A DNA stretch of 64,000 bases. It comes from Petropleomorpha daqingensis. Its GTDB lineage: Bacteria > Actinomycetota > Actinomycetes > Mycobacteriales > Geodermatophilaceae. The notes beneath the pieces were generated by a model. That model made no database searches. It had not been told where the DNA came from and worked only from the letters and a program-made list of their open reading frames with translations. Position numbers and translations under genes: made by a program. Positions within the stretch are counted from its first letter, which is position 1; each line of letters begins with the position of its first letter. The stretch lies in assembly GCF_013408985.1 (NCBI RefSeq), contig NZ_JACBZT010000001.1, forward strand, positions 4,791,197-4,855,196, in the 5' to 3' direction. Shown one piece after another: positions 57,067 to 64,000 of this stretch.

Positions 57067-58032
57067 TCAGGGGACGACGGTGACCGATCCCTCGACCAGC
57101 GGCTGCAGCTCGCGCTGCAGCAGGTAGCCGCTGACCAGGCAGCTCTGCGCCGGGTGCGGGCTCTGCTCGCTCTCCACGACGATCCAGCCGTCGTAGCCGG
57201 TGCCCAGCAGCGCCCGGACGACGGCCGGGACGTCGACCAGCCCGCCGTCGGCCCCCGGCTCGGCGAACCAGCGCGGCACCTCGCGCGCTCCCCCGCGCAC
57301 CCGCACGGTCCAGTGCGCGGCCGGCTGCAGGTACTCCTCGTCGGTGTCGACGGCGAGGGCGTCCTTGAGCTGCACGTGCGCGATCCGGTCGCCGTGGCGC
57401 TCGATCACGCCCAGCGGATCGATGCCGGCCACGGTCAGCTCACCGGTGTCGAGCGCGAGCCCGACGTCCGTGCGGTCGAGCAGGGCGTCCAGGGCGCCGG
57501 GACGGCGCAGCGCGGAGAGGAAGTCGATGTGCAGGGCCAGCCGGACGCCGTCCTGCCGCACGGCCTCTCCCACCGCGGACCACGTGGCGCCCAGCCGGTC
57601 CAGCGCGGCGTCGTCCAGCTCGGCGTCCCCGGCGGCCGGGGCAGCCGGGACGACCAGCACCGAGCCGCCTAGCTCGGCCAGCGCGCCGGCGAACCAGCGC
57701 GCCCGCTCGACGAGCGCCGGGAGGTCGTCGCCCGACAGCGGGCCGGTCAGGTGCTCCATCGACCGCTCGTGCGGGTCCCAGAACCAGCTCGAGACGGCCT
57801 GCAGGGCGCAGGACCGCACGAACTCCCCGAAGCCGGCCACCGAGCCGAAGTTGGCCGCCAGCTGCTGCGGGTTGCCCAGCGGCTCCCACCGGCCGGTGCC
57901 GGCGGTCAGCTCGACGCCCTCGAAGCCCGCGATGGAGATCGTCTTCAGCGCCCGCTCGTGCTGCTCACGGCGGACGAAGTCGTCGAACTGCGGCTTCCAC
58001 TGGTTGATGGCGTAGGCCCAACGGATGCTCAC
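57067..58032 (-). CDS. Xylose-isomerase-like TIM barrel, type A (copy 2)
   Basis: A 321-residue sugar-phosphate-isomerase/epimerase-fold protein beginning IRWAYAINQWKPQFDDFVRREQHERALKTISIAGFEGVEL. Metal-site candidates are LALHIDF, LALDTGE, IAHVQLKD (Gln form) and IVVESE. It is a paralogue of 58970-59941 (RWSYALNQWNLRLDAFVRHEDQQRALKTVSACGFDHIEL). Last gene of the leftward run and coupled by GTGA to the type-B gene before it. Likely acts on a keto-sugar; exact reaction unknown. Confidence 0.83.
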   Translation of the reverse strand: MSIRWAYAINQWKPQFDDFVRREQHERALKTISIAGFEGVELTAGTGRWEPLGNPQQLAANFGSVAGFGEFVRSCALQAVSSWFWDPHERSMEHLTGPLSGDDLPALVERARWFAGALAELGGSVLVVPAAPAAGDAELDDAALDRLGATWSAVGEAVRQDGVRLALHIDFLSALRRPGALDALLDRTDVGLALDTGELTVAGIDPLGVIERHGDRIAHVQLKDALAVDTDEEYLQPAAHWTVRVRGGAREVPRWFAEPGADGGLVDVPAVVRALLGTGYDGWIVVESEQSPHPAQSCLVSGYLLQRELQPLVEGSVTVVP

Positions 58033-58973
58033 CGGTAGATCTCCTCGAGGACGTTCTTGGCGTACCAGCGGGAGATCGCGGTGCTCTCGGAGTAGTCGCC
58101 GCCCTCCTTGTTGGCCTTGTCGTGCTCGACGGAGATCCACCCCGTGTAGCCGTTGTCGCGGACCGCCGTCATCGTCGCCCGGAAGTCGACCAGGCCCTGG
58201 TCGGTGCCCATCTCGTAGAACCACTTGCCGGTGGTCGGCGCCATGATCTCGGAGTCCGGCCGGTGCCGGTGGTCGTCGCCGGTCGCGCGGTTGTGCGTGT
58301 CCTTGAAGTGGAAGCCGCTCACCCGGTGGGCGTGCCGGTTGTACAGCGCCACCGGGTCGAGACCGGCGATGCAGTGCTGCGCGGTGTCGACGAACAGCGA
58401 GACGACCTCCGGGTCGGTGTACGAGTAGAAGGTGTCGATGTCGGGTTCGCTCTGGATGCCGCAGAAGAACTCGTGGTGGCAGGTCAGCCGCACGCCGTAG
58501 CCCGCGGTGATCTCACCGACCTTGTTCCACAGCTCGGCGGTGTGCTTGAGCTTGTCCTCGGTGATCGGCTCCATGTCGTAGTAGAGCGTCGCCGGCATCA
58601 CGATGATGTTGTCCAGCTCGATCTCCGACCAGCGGCCCATCGTGACCCGGAAGTCCTCGAGGATGTTCTCGTGCGTCTCCGGGATGTGCGGCGCGTAGTT
58701 CCGGGGGTCGTAGTCGGCCGCGTGGAACGTGTTCACGATCCGCTCGAGCCCGTGGTCCTGCACCATCTCCTGGTACTTGGCCGGGCCGCCGTAATCGCCG
58801 TACATCTGCCAGATGCGGAAGTCGAAGGTGTCGATCGCGTCGAACCCGACGGCCTTGACCTGCTTGAGGAACGCCGACATTGTCTTGTGCGAGTGCCACT
58901 GGTCGACCGGGCCGGACGGGCCGTTGCTGCGCCAGTGGTCCATGTAGGACCACTTGATCTTCCGCTCGCTCAC
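58029..58973 (-). CDS. Xylose-isomerase-like TIM barrel, type B (copy 2)
   Basis: A 314-residue TIM-barrel protein: IKWSYMDHWRSNGPSGPVDQWHSHKTMSAFLKQVKAVGFDAIDTF, LTCHHEFFCGI, LFVDTAQHCIAGLDPV, VSGFHFKDTHN and ISVEHDKANKEGG. Likely metal ligands are the Glu of HHEFF, Asp of VDTAQ, His of FHFKD and Glu of VEHDK. Paralogue of 59938-60903, sharing SYMDHW and the DTAQH..AG.DP block. GTGA overlaps at both ends show single-transcript expression with types A on either side. Confidence 0.85.
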   Translation of the reverse strand: MSERKIKWSYMDHWRSNGPSGPVDQWHSHKTMSAFLKQVKAVGFDAIDTFDFRIWQMYGDYGGPAKYQEMVQDHGLERIVNTFHAADYDPRNYAPHIPETHENILEDFRVTMGRWSEIELDNIIVMPATLYYDMEPITEDKLKHTAELWNKVGEITAGYGVRLTCHHEFFCGIQSEPDIDTFYSYTDPEVVSLFVDTAQHCIAGLDPVALYNRHAHRVSGFHFKDTHNRATGDDHRHRPDSEIMAPTTGKWFYEMGTDQGLVDFRATMTAVRDNGYTGWISVEHDKANKEGGDYSESTAISRWYAKNVLEEIYR

Positions 58974-59941
58974 TTGGTCACTCCTAGGACGCGCTGCAGG
59001 TACCAGCTGTTGAGCATGGCCAGCTCGGCCGGGTTGCCGCCGTGGTCGCTCTCGACCACGACCCAGCCCGGGTAGTCGTTCTCGCGCAGGGCGGCCACGA
59101 AGGCCGGGACGTCGACCAGGCCGCCCTCGGTGCCGAGCTCGAAGAACCAGCGCTCGATCCGCCGCCCGGCGCCGCCCTTGAGCATCGTCGCCTCGGCACC
59201 CGGCATCCGGTACTCCTCGCCGGTGTCGGCGTAGCGGGTGTCCTTGAGGTGCACGTGGGTGACCCGCTCGGCGTTCTCGCGGTAGAAGGCCACCGGGTCG
59301 ATGCCGCCGACGGTCAGCTCGGCGGTGTCCAGCGCGAACCCGACGGTCGCCGGGTCGGTCGCGGACAGCAGGCCGCGCAGCTCGTCGGCCGTGTGCACGG
59401 CACCGAGGCAGTCGTAGTGCAGGGCGAGCCCGATGCCTGCGGCCGACGTCAGCTCACCGATCCGGTTCCACACCTCGCCGACGAGCTTGATGCCGTCCTC
59501 GCCCAGCGGCGGGCTCATCCAGGCCGAGCCGACCGGGCGGACGACGAGCTGCTCGGCCCCGACGCCGGCGACGAAGTCGACGAACGGCTTCGCCCACTCC
59601 ACGATCGCGTCGGAGTCGGCCGGGTTCGCCGTCGACCGGAACGCGTAGCCCTCCTCCTCCTCGGCGGGGGCCTGCGGGTCCCAGAACATGCTGGAGACGC
59701 CCTGGACCTTCGCCGTGCGCAGGAAGTCGAGGAAGCCCTGGTGCGAGCCGTGGTTGAGCAGGATGACCTCGGGCCGGCTGATGTTGTCCCAGCGGCCGGT
59801 GCCCGAGGCGAGCTCGATGTGGTCGAAGCCGCAGGCGGAGACGGTCTTCAGCGCCCGCTGCTGGTCCTCGTGCCGGACGAAGGCGTCGAGCCGCAGGTTC
59901 CACTGGTTGAGCGCGTACGACCAGCGCAGCGAGTCCTTCAT
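58970..59941 (-). CDS. Xylose-isomerase-like TIM barrel, type A (copy 1)
   Basis: A 323-residue TIM-barrel protein: LRWSYALNQWNLRLDAFVRHEDQQRALKTVSACGFDHIELASGTGRWDNISRPEV, LALHYDCLGAV, FALDTAELTVGGIDPV, VTHVHLKDTRYA and VVVESDHGG. Compared with copy 2 it keeps His in HVHLKD. ATG overlaps the preceding type-B stop (ATGA). Together with its neighbours it forms a duplicated two-gene unit. Confidence 0.85.
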   Translation of the reverse strand: MKDSLRWSYALNQWNLRLDAFVRHEDQQRALKTVSACGFDHIELASGTGRWDNISRPEVILLNHGSHQGFLDFLRTAKVQGVSSMFWDPQAPAEEEEGYAFRSTANPADSDAIVEWAKPFVDFVAGVGAEQLVVRPVGSAWMSPPLGEDGIKLVGEVWNRIGELTSAAGIGLALHYDCLGAVHTADELRGLLSATDPATVGFALDTAELTVGGIDPVAFYRENAERVTHVHLKDTRYADTGEEYRMPGAEATMLKGGAGRRIERWFFELGTEGGLVDVPAFVAALRENDYPGWVVVESDHGGNPAELAMLNSWYLQRVLGVTK

Positions 59942-60903
59942 CGCGCGGCCACCTCCGCTTCGGCCTCCGCCTGGGCCTCGGCCAGGACGTTGTCGATGTA
60001 CCACTTGGCGACGGCGGTCGCCTCGGCGTAGCTACCGCCGCCCAGCTCGGCCTTGTCGTGCTCGACGGTCAGCCAGCCGTCGTAGCCCGACCGCACGATC
60101 TCCTTCATCAGGGCGGGGAAGTCGACGAGGCCGCCCTCCCCCATCTCGTAGAACCAGCGGGTCACCTGCGGCGCCATCAGCTCGGGGTCCGGCGGGGTCC
60201 GGTAGGCCTCGTGGTGGTCGACGTTCTTGGTGTCCTTGAAGTGGAACCCGGTGCAGCGGTCGCGGTAGTCGCGGAACATCTGGATCGGGTCGACGCCGGC
60301 GATGGTGTGCTGCGCGGTATCGCAGAAGAAGTAGACGTACTCGGGGTCGGTGTAGCGGAAGAACGTGTCGAGCTGCTCGCGGGTGCGGATCGCGCCCCAG
60401 AACTCGAAGTGGCACGTCGTCTTCATGCCGTGCTCGAGGGTCAGCCTGCCGACCCGGTTCCACAGGTCGGCGACGACCTTGATCGTGTCGTCGGTGACCG
60501 GCTCGGTCTGGTAGTAGGTCGACGTCGGCATGACGATGAAGTTCTCGACGCCGGTCAGCCCCTCGCACATCCGCAGCGTGTTGGTGCAGTCGGCGACGAT
60601 CCGGTCGTGCGTCTCGCGCACGTGCGGCGCCGTCCACTTCGTGGCAGAGGGATAGGCCGAGAAGATCCCGGTGATCTTCTCGAAGCCGTTGTCCTGCAGG
60701 AAGCGCTCGAAGCCGGGCACCGAGCCGTACATCCCGGCGAGCAGGTGCAGGTAGAAGAAGAAGGTGTCGAAGCCCGTGAAGCCGAGCGCCGACAGCTGCT
60801 TGACGTACCGGTCCATGTAGGCGCGGTTGAACGACGGGGGCTGCGGCCCCTGCGGCGTCTCCGTCACCCAGTGGTCCATGTACGACCACTTCGTCCAGGT
60901 CAC
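59938..60903 (-). CDS. Xylose-isomerase-like TIM barrel, type B (copy 1)
   Basis: A 321-residue protein: WTKWSYMDHWVTETPQGPQPPSFNRAYMDRYVKQLSALGFTGFDTFFFYL, TTCHFEFWGAI, YFFCDTAQHTIAGVDPIQ, CTGFHFKDTKN and LTVEHDKAELGG. Start is the GTG with GAGGGAGGG upstream. First gene of the four-barrel run, under the promoter/operator at 60921-60967. The C-terminal Ala/Glu helix (AEAQAEAEAEVAA) is unusual. As inferred from the locus, it processes a 3-keto-glycoside or the released keto-sugar. Confidence 0.85.
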   Translation of the reverse strand: MTWTKWSYMDHWVTETPQGPQPPSFNRAYMDRYVKQLSALGFTGFDTFFFYLHLLAGMYGSVPGFERFLQDNGFEKITGIFSAYPSATKWTAPHVRETHDRIVADCTNTLRMCEGLTGVENFIVMPTSTYYQTEPVTDDTIKVVADLWNRVGRLTLEHGMKTTCHFEFWGAIRTREQLDTFFRYTDPEYVYFFCDTAQHTIAGVDPIQMFRDYRDRCTGFHFKDTKNVDHHEAYRTPPDPELMAPQVTRWFYEMGEGGLVDFPALMKEIVRSGYDGWLTVEHDKAELGGGSYAEATAVAKWYIDNVLAEAQAEAEAEVAAR

Positions 60904-60920
60904 GGGCCCTCCCTCGTTAA

Positions 60921-60967
60921 TTTTGCTGGTTTCGTGCAAAAGTAGTCCGGGCGTGCTCGGCGCACAA
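60921..60967 (-). promoter_or_regulatory. Promoter and operator of the four-TIM-barrel operon
   Basis: On the minus strand, -35 TTGTGC (60967-60962), 17-nt spacer and -10 TACTTT (60944-60939). The dyad TTTTGC-N9-GCAAAA (60921-60941) overlaps the -10 and the start of RNA, the classic place for a repressor. It shares about 15 of 21 positions with the ROK 2 site at 54420-54440. Confidence 0.65.
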
Positions 60968-60990
60968 GCACATCCGCTGGATGGCCGGCA

Positions 60991-62454
60991 TCAGCCGGAC
61001 TGATCGAGCTGACGCCGACCCGGGAGCAGGACGGCAAGGGCGCTCGCGACGACGAGCAGCCCGGCCGCCACGAGGAACCCGACACCGAAGCCCTGCGTCA
61101 GCCCGTCCGCCGTGTCCGAGCCACCGTGCCCCGCCGCCCACGCGGTGGCGATCGCGACGAGCACCGCGAAGTTGACCGCGCTGCCCACCTGGCGCGTCGT
61201 GCTCAGCAGCCCGGAGGCCAGCCCGGCCCGCTCGGGGCCGAGGCCCGAGGTGGCCGTCAGGGTCAGCGGCAGCCCGCCGGCCCCGAAGCCGACCATCGCC
61301 AGCGTCAGCGGGACCAGCACGTCGACCGCGTACCGGCCCTGGACGTCGATGCCCGACAGCCAGAGCAGCGAGCCGGCAGCCAGCAGCGTGCCGGCCGCGA
61401 AGCTCGCGCGCGGCCCGAGCCGCGCGATCCAGCGGGAGGCCCCGCGCGCCCCGAGGGCGATGCCGAGGGCCCCCGGGATCAGCGCCAGGCCGGCCTGCAG
61501 GGGGTTCATGCCCAGCACCCGCTGCAGGTACAGCGCCAGGAAGAAGAACATCGCCGGCATCGCCCCGCTCACCAGGAAGGACAACCCGTTGGCGACGGTG
61601 ACCGGCCGGACGCGGAAGACCTCGAGCGGGACGACGGGATCGGCCGCGTGCCGCTCCACGACCACGAAGACGGCGAACGACGCCACCGCGAGCGCGAGCG
61701 CCGCCAGCGTCGAGCCGGCCAGCCAGCCGCGCTCCTCGCCGAGGATCACCGCGCCGACCAGCGCCGCGGTCCCGGCGGTCACCGAGATCGAGCCGGGCAG
61801 GTCGAGCCGGCCGCGGACGTGGCCGGGCGGCCGCCCGGGCAGCGCCCAGACCGCGGCGACCACGAGCACGGCGGCCAGCGGCACGTTCACGAAGAACACC
61901 CAGCGCCAGCTCAGCAGGCCGGTGAGCAGCCCGCCGATGACGCCGCCGAGCGCACTCCCCGACGCCGCCGCCGCGGTGAGCAGGCTGAGCGCCTTGGCCC
62001 TCGCCCGAGGCTCGAGGAACCCGGTGGTGACCAGGCTCAACGTCGTCGGCACCAGCACCGCGCCGCCGAGCCCCTGGGCGAACCGGGCCACGACGACCTG
62101 CCAGCCCTCCTGGGCGAGGCCGGCGGCCAGGCTGGACAGGGCGAAGACCAGCAGCCCGCCGACGAAGGCGCGCTTGCGGCCGAACAGGTCGCCGACGCGA
62201 CCGCCGAGCAGCAGGAAGCCGGCGAAGGTGAGCGTGTAGCTGCTCACCACCCACTGCAGGCCGGTGGGCGACAGCCCCAGGCTCTCCTGCATCGGCGCCA
62301 GGGCCACGTTGACGACCGACGTGTCCAGCACGCAGATGAACTGCGCGGCGCAGGCGATCCCGAGAACGACGCCCGGTCGCTGCGGCAGCCCGCCCGACGG
62401 AGCCGCCGCCGGCGCATGTGCGACGGCTTGGGCGGCCTCCTCAGGCGCCGGCAC
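60991..62454 (-). CDS. MFS transporter, DHA2 type
   Basis: A 487-residue transporter with about 14 spans: VVLGIACAAQFICVLDTSVVNVALAPMQ, the loop LLGGRVGDLFGRKRAFVGG, RFAQGLGGAVLVPTTLSLV and LSWRWVFFVNVPLAAVLVV. The D-T-S-V-V-N-V-A-L opening is typical of DHA2 antiporters. GTG start 14 nt inside the oxidoreductase stop, so the two are coupled. Second DHA2 transporter of the locus. Confidence 0.9.
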   Translation of the reverse strand: MPAPEEAAQAVAHAPAAAPSGGLPQRPGVVLGIACAAQFICVLDTSVVNVALAPMQESLGLSPTGLQWVVSSYTLTFAGFLLLGGRVGDLFGRKRAFVGGLLVFALSSLAAGLAQEGWQVVVARFAQGLGGAVLVPTTLSLVTTGFLEPRARAKALSLLTAAAASGSALGGVIGGLLTGLLSWRWVFFVNVPLAAVLVVAAVWALPGRPPGHVRGRLDLPGSISVTAGTAALVGAVILGEERGWLAGSTLAALALAVASFAVFVVVERHAADPVVPLEVFRVRPVTVANGLSFLVSGAMPAMFFFLALYLQRVLGMNPLQAGLALIPGALGIALGARGASRWIARLGPRASFAAGTLLAAGSLLWLSGIDVQGRYAVDVLVPLTLAMVGFGAGGLPLTLTATSGLGPERAGLASGLLSTTRQVGSAVNFAVLVAIATAWAAGHGGSDTADGLTQGFGVGFLVAAGLLVVASALAVLLPGRRQLDQSG

Positions 62455-63628
62455 GGTCGAGCGAGGTCCAGCAGCCGTTCGCCGCAGCGCTGCGCTCGAC
62501 CGCGTCGAGCACCCGCTGCACGTGCAGGCCCTCCTCGAAGGAAGGGCGAGGCTGCACGCCGGCGTCGATCGCGGTGACCAGGTCGACGACCTGGTGGCTG
62601 AAGCCGTGCTCGTAGCCGAGCATGTGGCCCGCCGGCCACCAGGCACCGGCGTACGGGTGGTCGGGCTCGGTGACGATCACGCGCCGGAACCCGGCGGTGG
62701 GCCCGTCCTCGAAGCGGAAGTACTGGAGGCTGTTGAGCTCCTCGAGGTCGAAGGCGACCGCGCCGGTCGTCCCGCTGATCTCGAAGCGCAGCGCGTTCTT
62801 GCGCCCGGGAGCCACGCGGGTGGCCTCGAACGTGGCCAGCCCTCCCCCGCTGAGCGTGCCGGTGAAGAGCGCAGCGTCGTCCACGGTGACCGGGCCGCGC
62901 TGCGTCGACGACGCCGTCCCGGACAGGCCCACGGAGGACTCCATCACCGGCCGCTCGGTCACGAAGGTGCGCAGCGTGCCGCTGACCGAGGTGACCGTCT
63001 CCCCCGTCACGAACTGGACGGCGTCGACGATGTGCGCGCCGAGGTCGCCGAGCGCGCCGGAGCCGGCCAGCTCCTTGTCCAGCCGCCAGGTCAGCGGGGC
63101 GTCGGCGTCGGACAGCCAGTCCTGGAGGTACACCGCGCGCGCCTGGCGCACCTCGCCGATCGCGCCGTCGGCGACCAGCTGCGACGCGAGCGTCACGGCC
63201 GGCACGCGGCGGTAGGTGAACCCGACCATGGCGAGCACGCCGCGCTCGGCGGCCGCCGCCGCTGCCTTCGCCATGGCCTCCGCCTCGGCGACGGTGTTGG
63301 CCAGCGGCTTCTCGCAGAGCACGTGCTTGCCGGCCTCGAGCGCAGCGATCGCGATCTCGGCGTGGGCGTTGCCGGGGGCGACGACGTCGACCAGGTCGAT
63401 GTCGTCGCGCTCGACCACCCGGCGCCAGTCGGTGTCGGTCTCGGCCCAGCCGTACTTCTCGGCGGCCGCGCGCGTCGTCTCCTCGTTGCGCCCGGTGACC
63501 ACGGCCATCTCGACCGGCCGGGGCAGGTCGAAGAACCGCGGCGCGGTCCGCCAGGCCTGGGAGTGCGCCGCACCCATGAACCCGTGGCCGATCATCGCCA
63601 CGCGCAGGGGTCGTCCGTTCGTCGTCAT
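62441..63628 (-). CDS. Gfo/Idh/MocA-family oxidoreductase
   Basis: A 395-residue NAD(P)-dependent sugar oxidoreductase: LRVAMIGHGFMGAAHSQAWRT, the family EKP motif in HVLCEKPLANTVAEAE, substrate-side MVGFTYRRVPAV and GDLGAHIVDAVQFVTG (with the catalytic D-x-x-x-H). Gfo/Idh enzymes oxidise sugar C3 in gut C-glycoside pathways (DgpA type). In this locus it is the best candidate for making the 3-oxo-glycoside that the deglycosidases need. Overlaps the GH43 gene stop (ATGA). Confidence 0.9.
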   Translation of the reverse strand: MTTNGRPLRVAMIGHGFMGAAHSQAWRTAPRFFDLPRPVEMAVVTGRNEETTRAAAEKYGWAETDTDWRRVVERDDIDLVDVVAPGNAHAEIAIAALEAGKHVLCEKPLANTVAEAEAMAKAAAAAAERGVLAMVGFTYRRVPAVTLASQLVADGAIGEVRQARAVYLQDWLSDADAPLTWRLDKELAGSGALGDLGAHIVDAVQFVTGETVTSVSGTLRTFVTERPVMESSVGLSGTASSTQRGPVTVDDAALFTGTLSGGGLATFEATRVAPGRKNALRFEISGTTGAVAFDLEELNSLQYFRFEDGPTAGFRRVIVTEPDHPYAGAWWPAGHMLGYEHGFSHQVVDLVTAIDAGVQPRPSFEEGLHVQRVLDAVERSAAANGCWTSLDRAGA

Positions 63629-64000
63629 CGGGTGAGCTCCTCCACCTCGGGGTCGTCGGCACCCACGTACTCGAACGACCGGACCAGCACGCTGCCGCTC
63701 GCGCTGACGACGCCGACCAACCGGCCGGTCATGCCGCCGGCCACCTCCGTCGACAGATAGCGGCCGTCGACCGCGCCCAGCTCGGTGAAGCCGGTGCCGT
63801 CGGCGACGCCGGCCGCGATCCGGTCGGGTCCGCGGGGGTCCCAACCGCCGCCGGGTGCCGGCTCCAACCGCAGTTCGAGGACGTCGTCCGCGCCGAGCGC
63901 CCGTTCGCCCAGGACGTGCCGGACGTCGCCGATCCCCCACACCGCGCGGACGGTGCCGCCGGAGACCTCCAGGTCGACGGCGTGCCGGGGATCGATGCGG
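63625..64000 (-). CDS. GH43-type glycoside hydrolase, C-terminal end (cut by window edge)
   Basis: The last ~124 codons of a larger gene: RIDPRHAVDLEVSGGTVRAVWGIGDVRHVLGERALGADDVLELRLEP, GPDRIAAGVADG and DGRYLSTEVAGGMTGRLVGV, ending RSFEYVGADDPEVEELTR. This is the beta-sandwich (Con-A-like) C-terminal domain found after the five-blade propeller of GH43 beta-xylosidases/arabinosidases. The catalytic domain is outside the window. It would trim pentoses from plant glycosides and is coupled to the Gfo/Idh gene. Confidence 0.75.
   Translation of the reverse strand, partial: RIDPRHAVDLEVSGGTVRAVWGIGDVRHVLGERALGADDVLELRLEPAPGGGWDPRGPDRIAAGVADGTGFTELGAVDGRYLSTEVAGGMTGRLVGVVSASGSVLVRSFEYVGADDPEVEELTR

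Noticed and set aside
1-64000. Mobile element, prophage, CRISPR or tRNA content
   Set aside because: No transposase, integrase, phage structural gene, regular repeat-spacer series or tRNA cloverleaf was found on reading both strands.

Overview
This is very GC-rich actinobacterial DNA with many GTG starts, ATGA/GTGA translational overlaps, SAM-IV riboswitches, a mycothiol-ligase-like gene and a mycofactocin-type SDR. The style suggests Geodermatophilaceae or a near relative; this is inferred from gene content and composition. I see no rRNA, tRNA, transposase, phage gene or CRISPR array.

1-14.6 kb is a sulfur-scavenging region. Two operons diverge from about 3.05 kb. Leftward: a Cys-containing leader peptide, a FAD/NAD(P)-binding protein, a flavin reductase and a truncated flavin-dependent (LLM) monooxygenase. 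Rightward: a SAM-IV riboswitch, a second leader peptide, a GNAT acetyltransferase, a polar-amino-acid ABC transporter with two tandem binding proteins, and a decayed flavoenzyme. A second SAM-IV riboswitch (12.8-12.9 kb) precedes a SufS-like cysteine desulfurase. Divergent from it lie an FMN reductase and an SsuD-type alkanesulfonate monooxygenase. A shared 21-nt element overlaps the -35 of both riboswitch promoters. The layout recalls the Bacillus ytmI-tcyJKLMN-ytnJ system for S-substituted cysteines.

8.1-20.4 kb also holds housekeeping and unassigned genes: pyrophosphatase, VOC protein, F420/NADP-like reductase, SnoaL-like proteins, small membrane proteins, a MshC-like ligase and a CocE-type hydrolase.

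20.4-28.9 kb is a catabolic unit. A LysR regulator and an MFS transporter face a six-gene operon: cyclase-family hydrolase, FAD monooxygenase, extradiol dioxygenase, FAH-family hydrolase, SDR and a C-C-bond alpha/beta hydrolase. The likely role is ring hydroxylation, meta-cleavage and processing of an unknown aromatic or heteroaromatic. It ends at a strong terminator, followed by DUF5313 and OhrR-like genes.

30-64 kb is a large glycoside locus. ROK regulator 1 with a flavin monooxygenase faces a sugar ABC importer (no ATPase gene), a C-glycoside deglycosidase (CGD) beta/alpha pair and a nucleoside-hydrolase-like protein. A second operon (43.6 to 38.1 kb, facing a LysR gene) encodes a flavin monooxygenase, alpha/beta hydrolase, MFS pump, a fused CGD beta-alpha protein and a mycofactocin-type SDR. 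Next come a GH106-type rhamnosidase with an MFS transporter; a Hyi-like isomerase/ThuA/CGD-alpha/CGD-beta operon; and ROK regulator 2 facing a second ThuA gene. A Gfo/Idh oxidoreductase/MFS/TIM-barrel run carries four xylose-isomerase-like genes in alternating B-A-B-A order, and a partial GH43 gene lies at the right edge. My reading is that plant C- and O-glycosides (flavonoid glycosides are one possibility) are trimmed, imported, oxidised at the sugar, split by 3-keto-sugar chemistry, and the sugar and aglycone then degraded. A 21-bp palindrome-like sequence recurs at ROK 2, at the four-TIM-barrel promoter and, more weakly, before the Hyi operon, suggesting one regulon.
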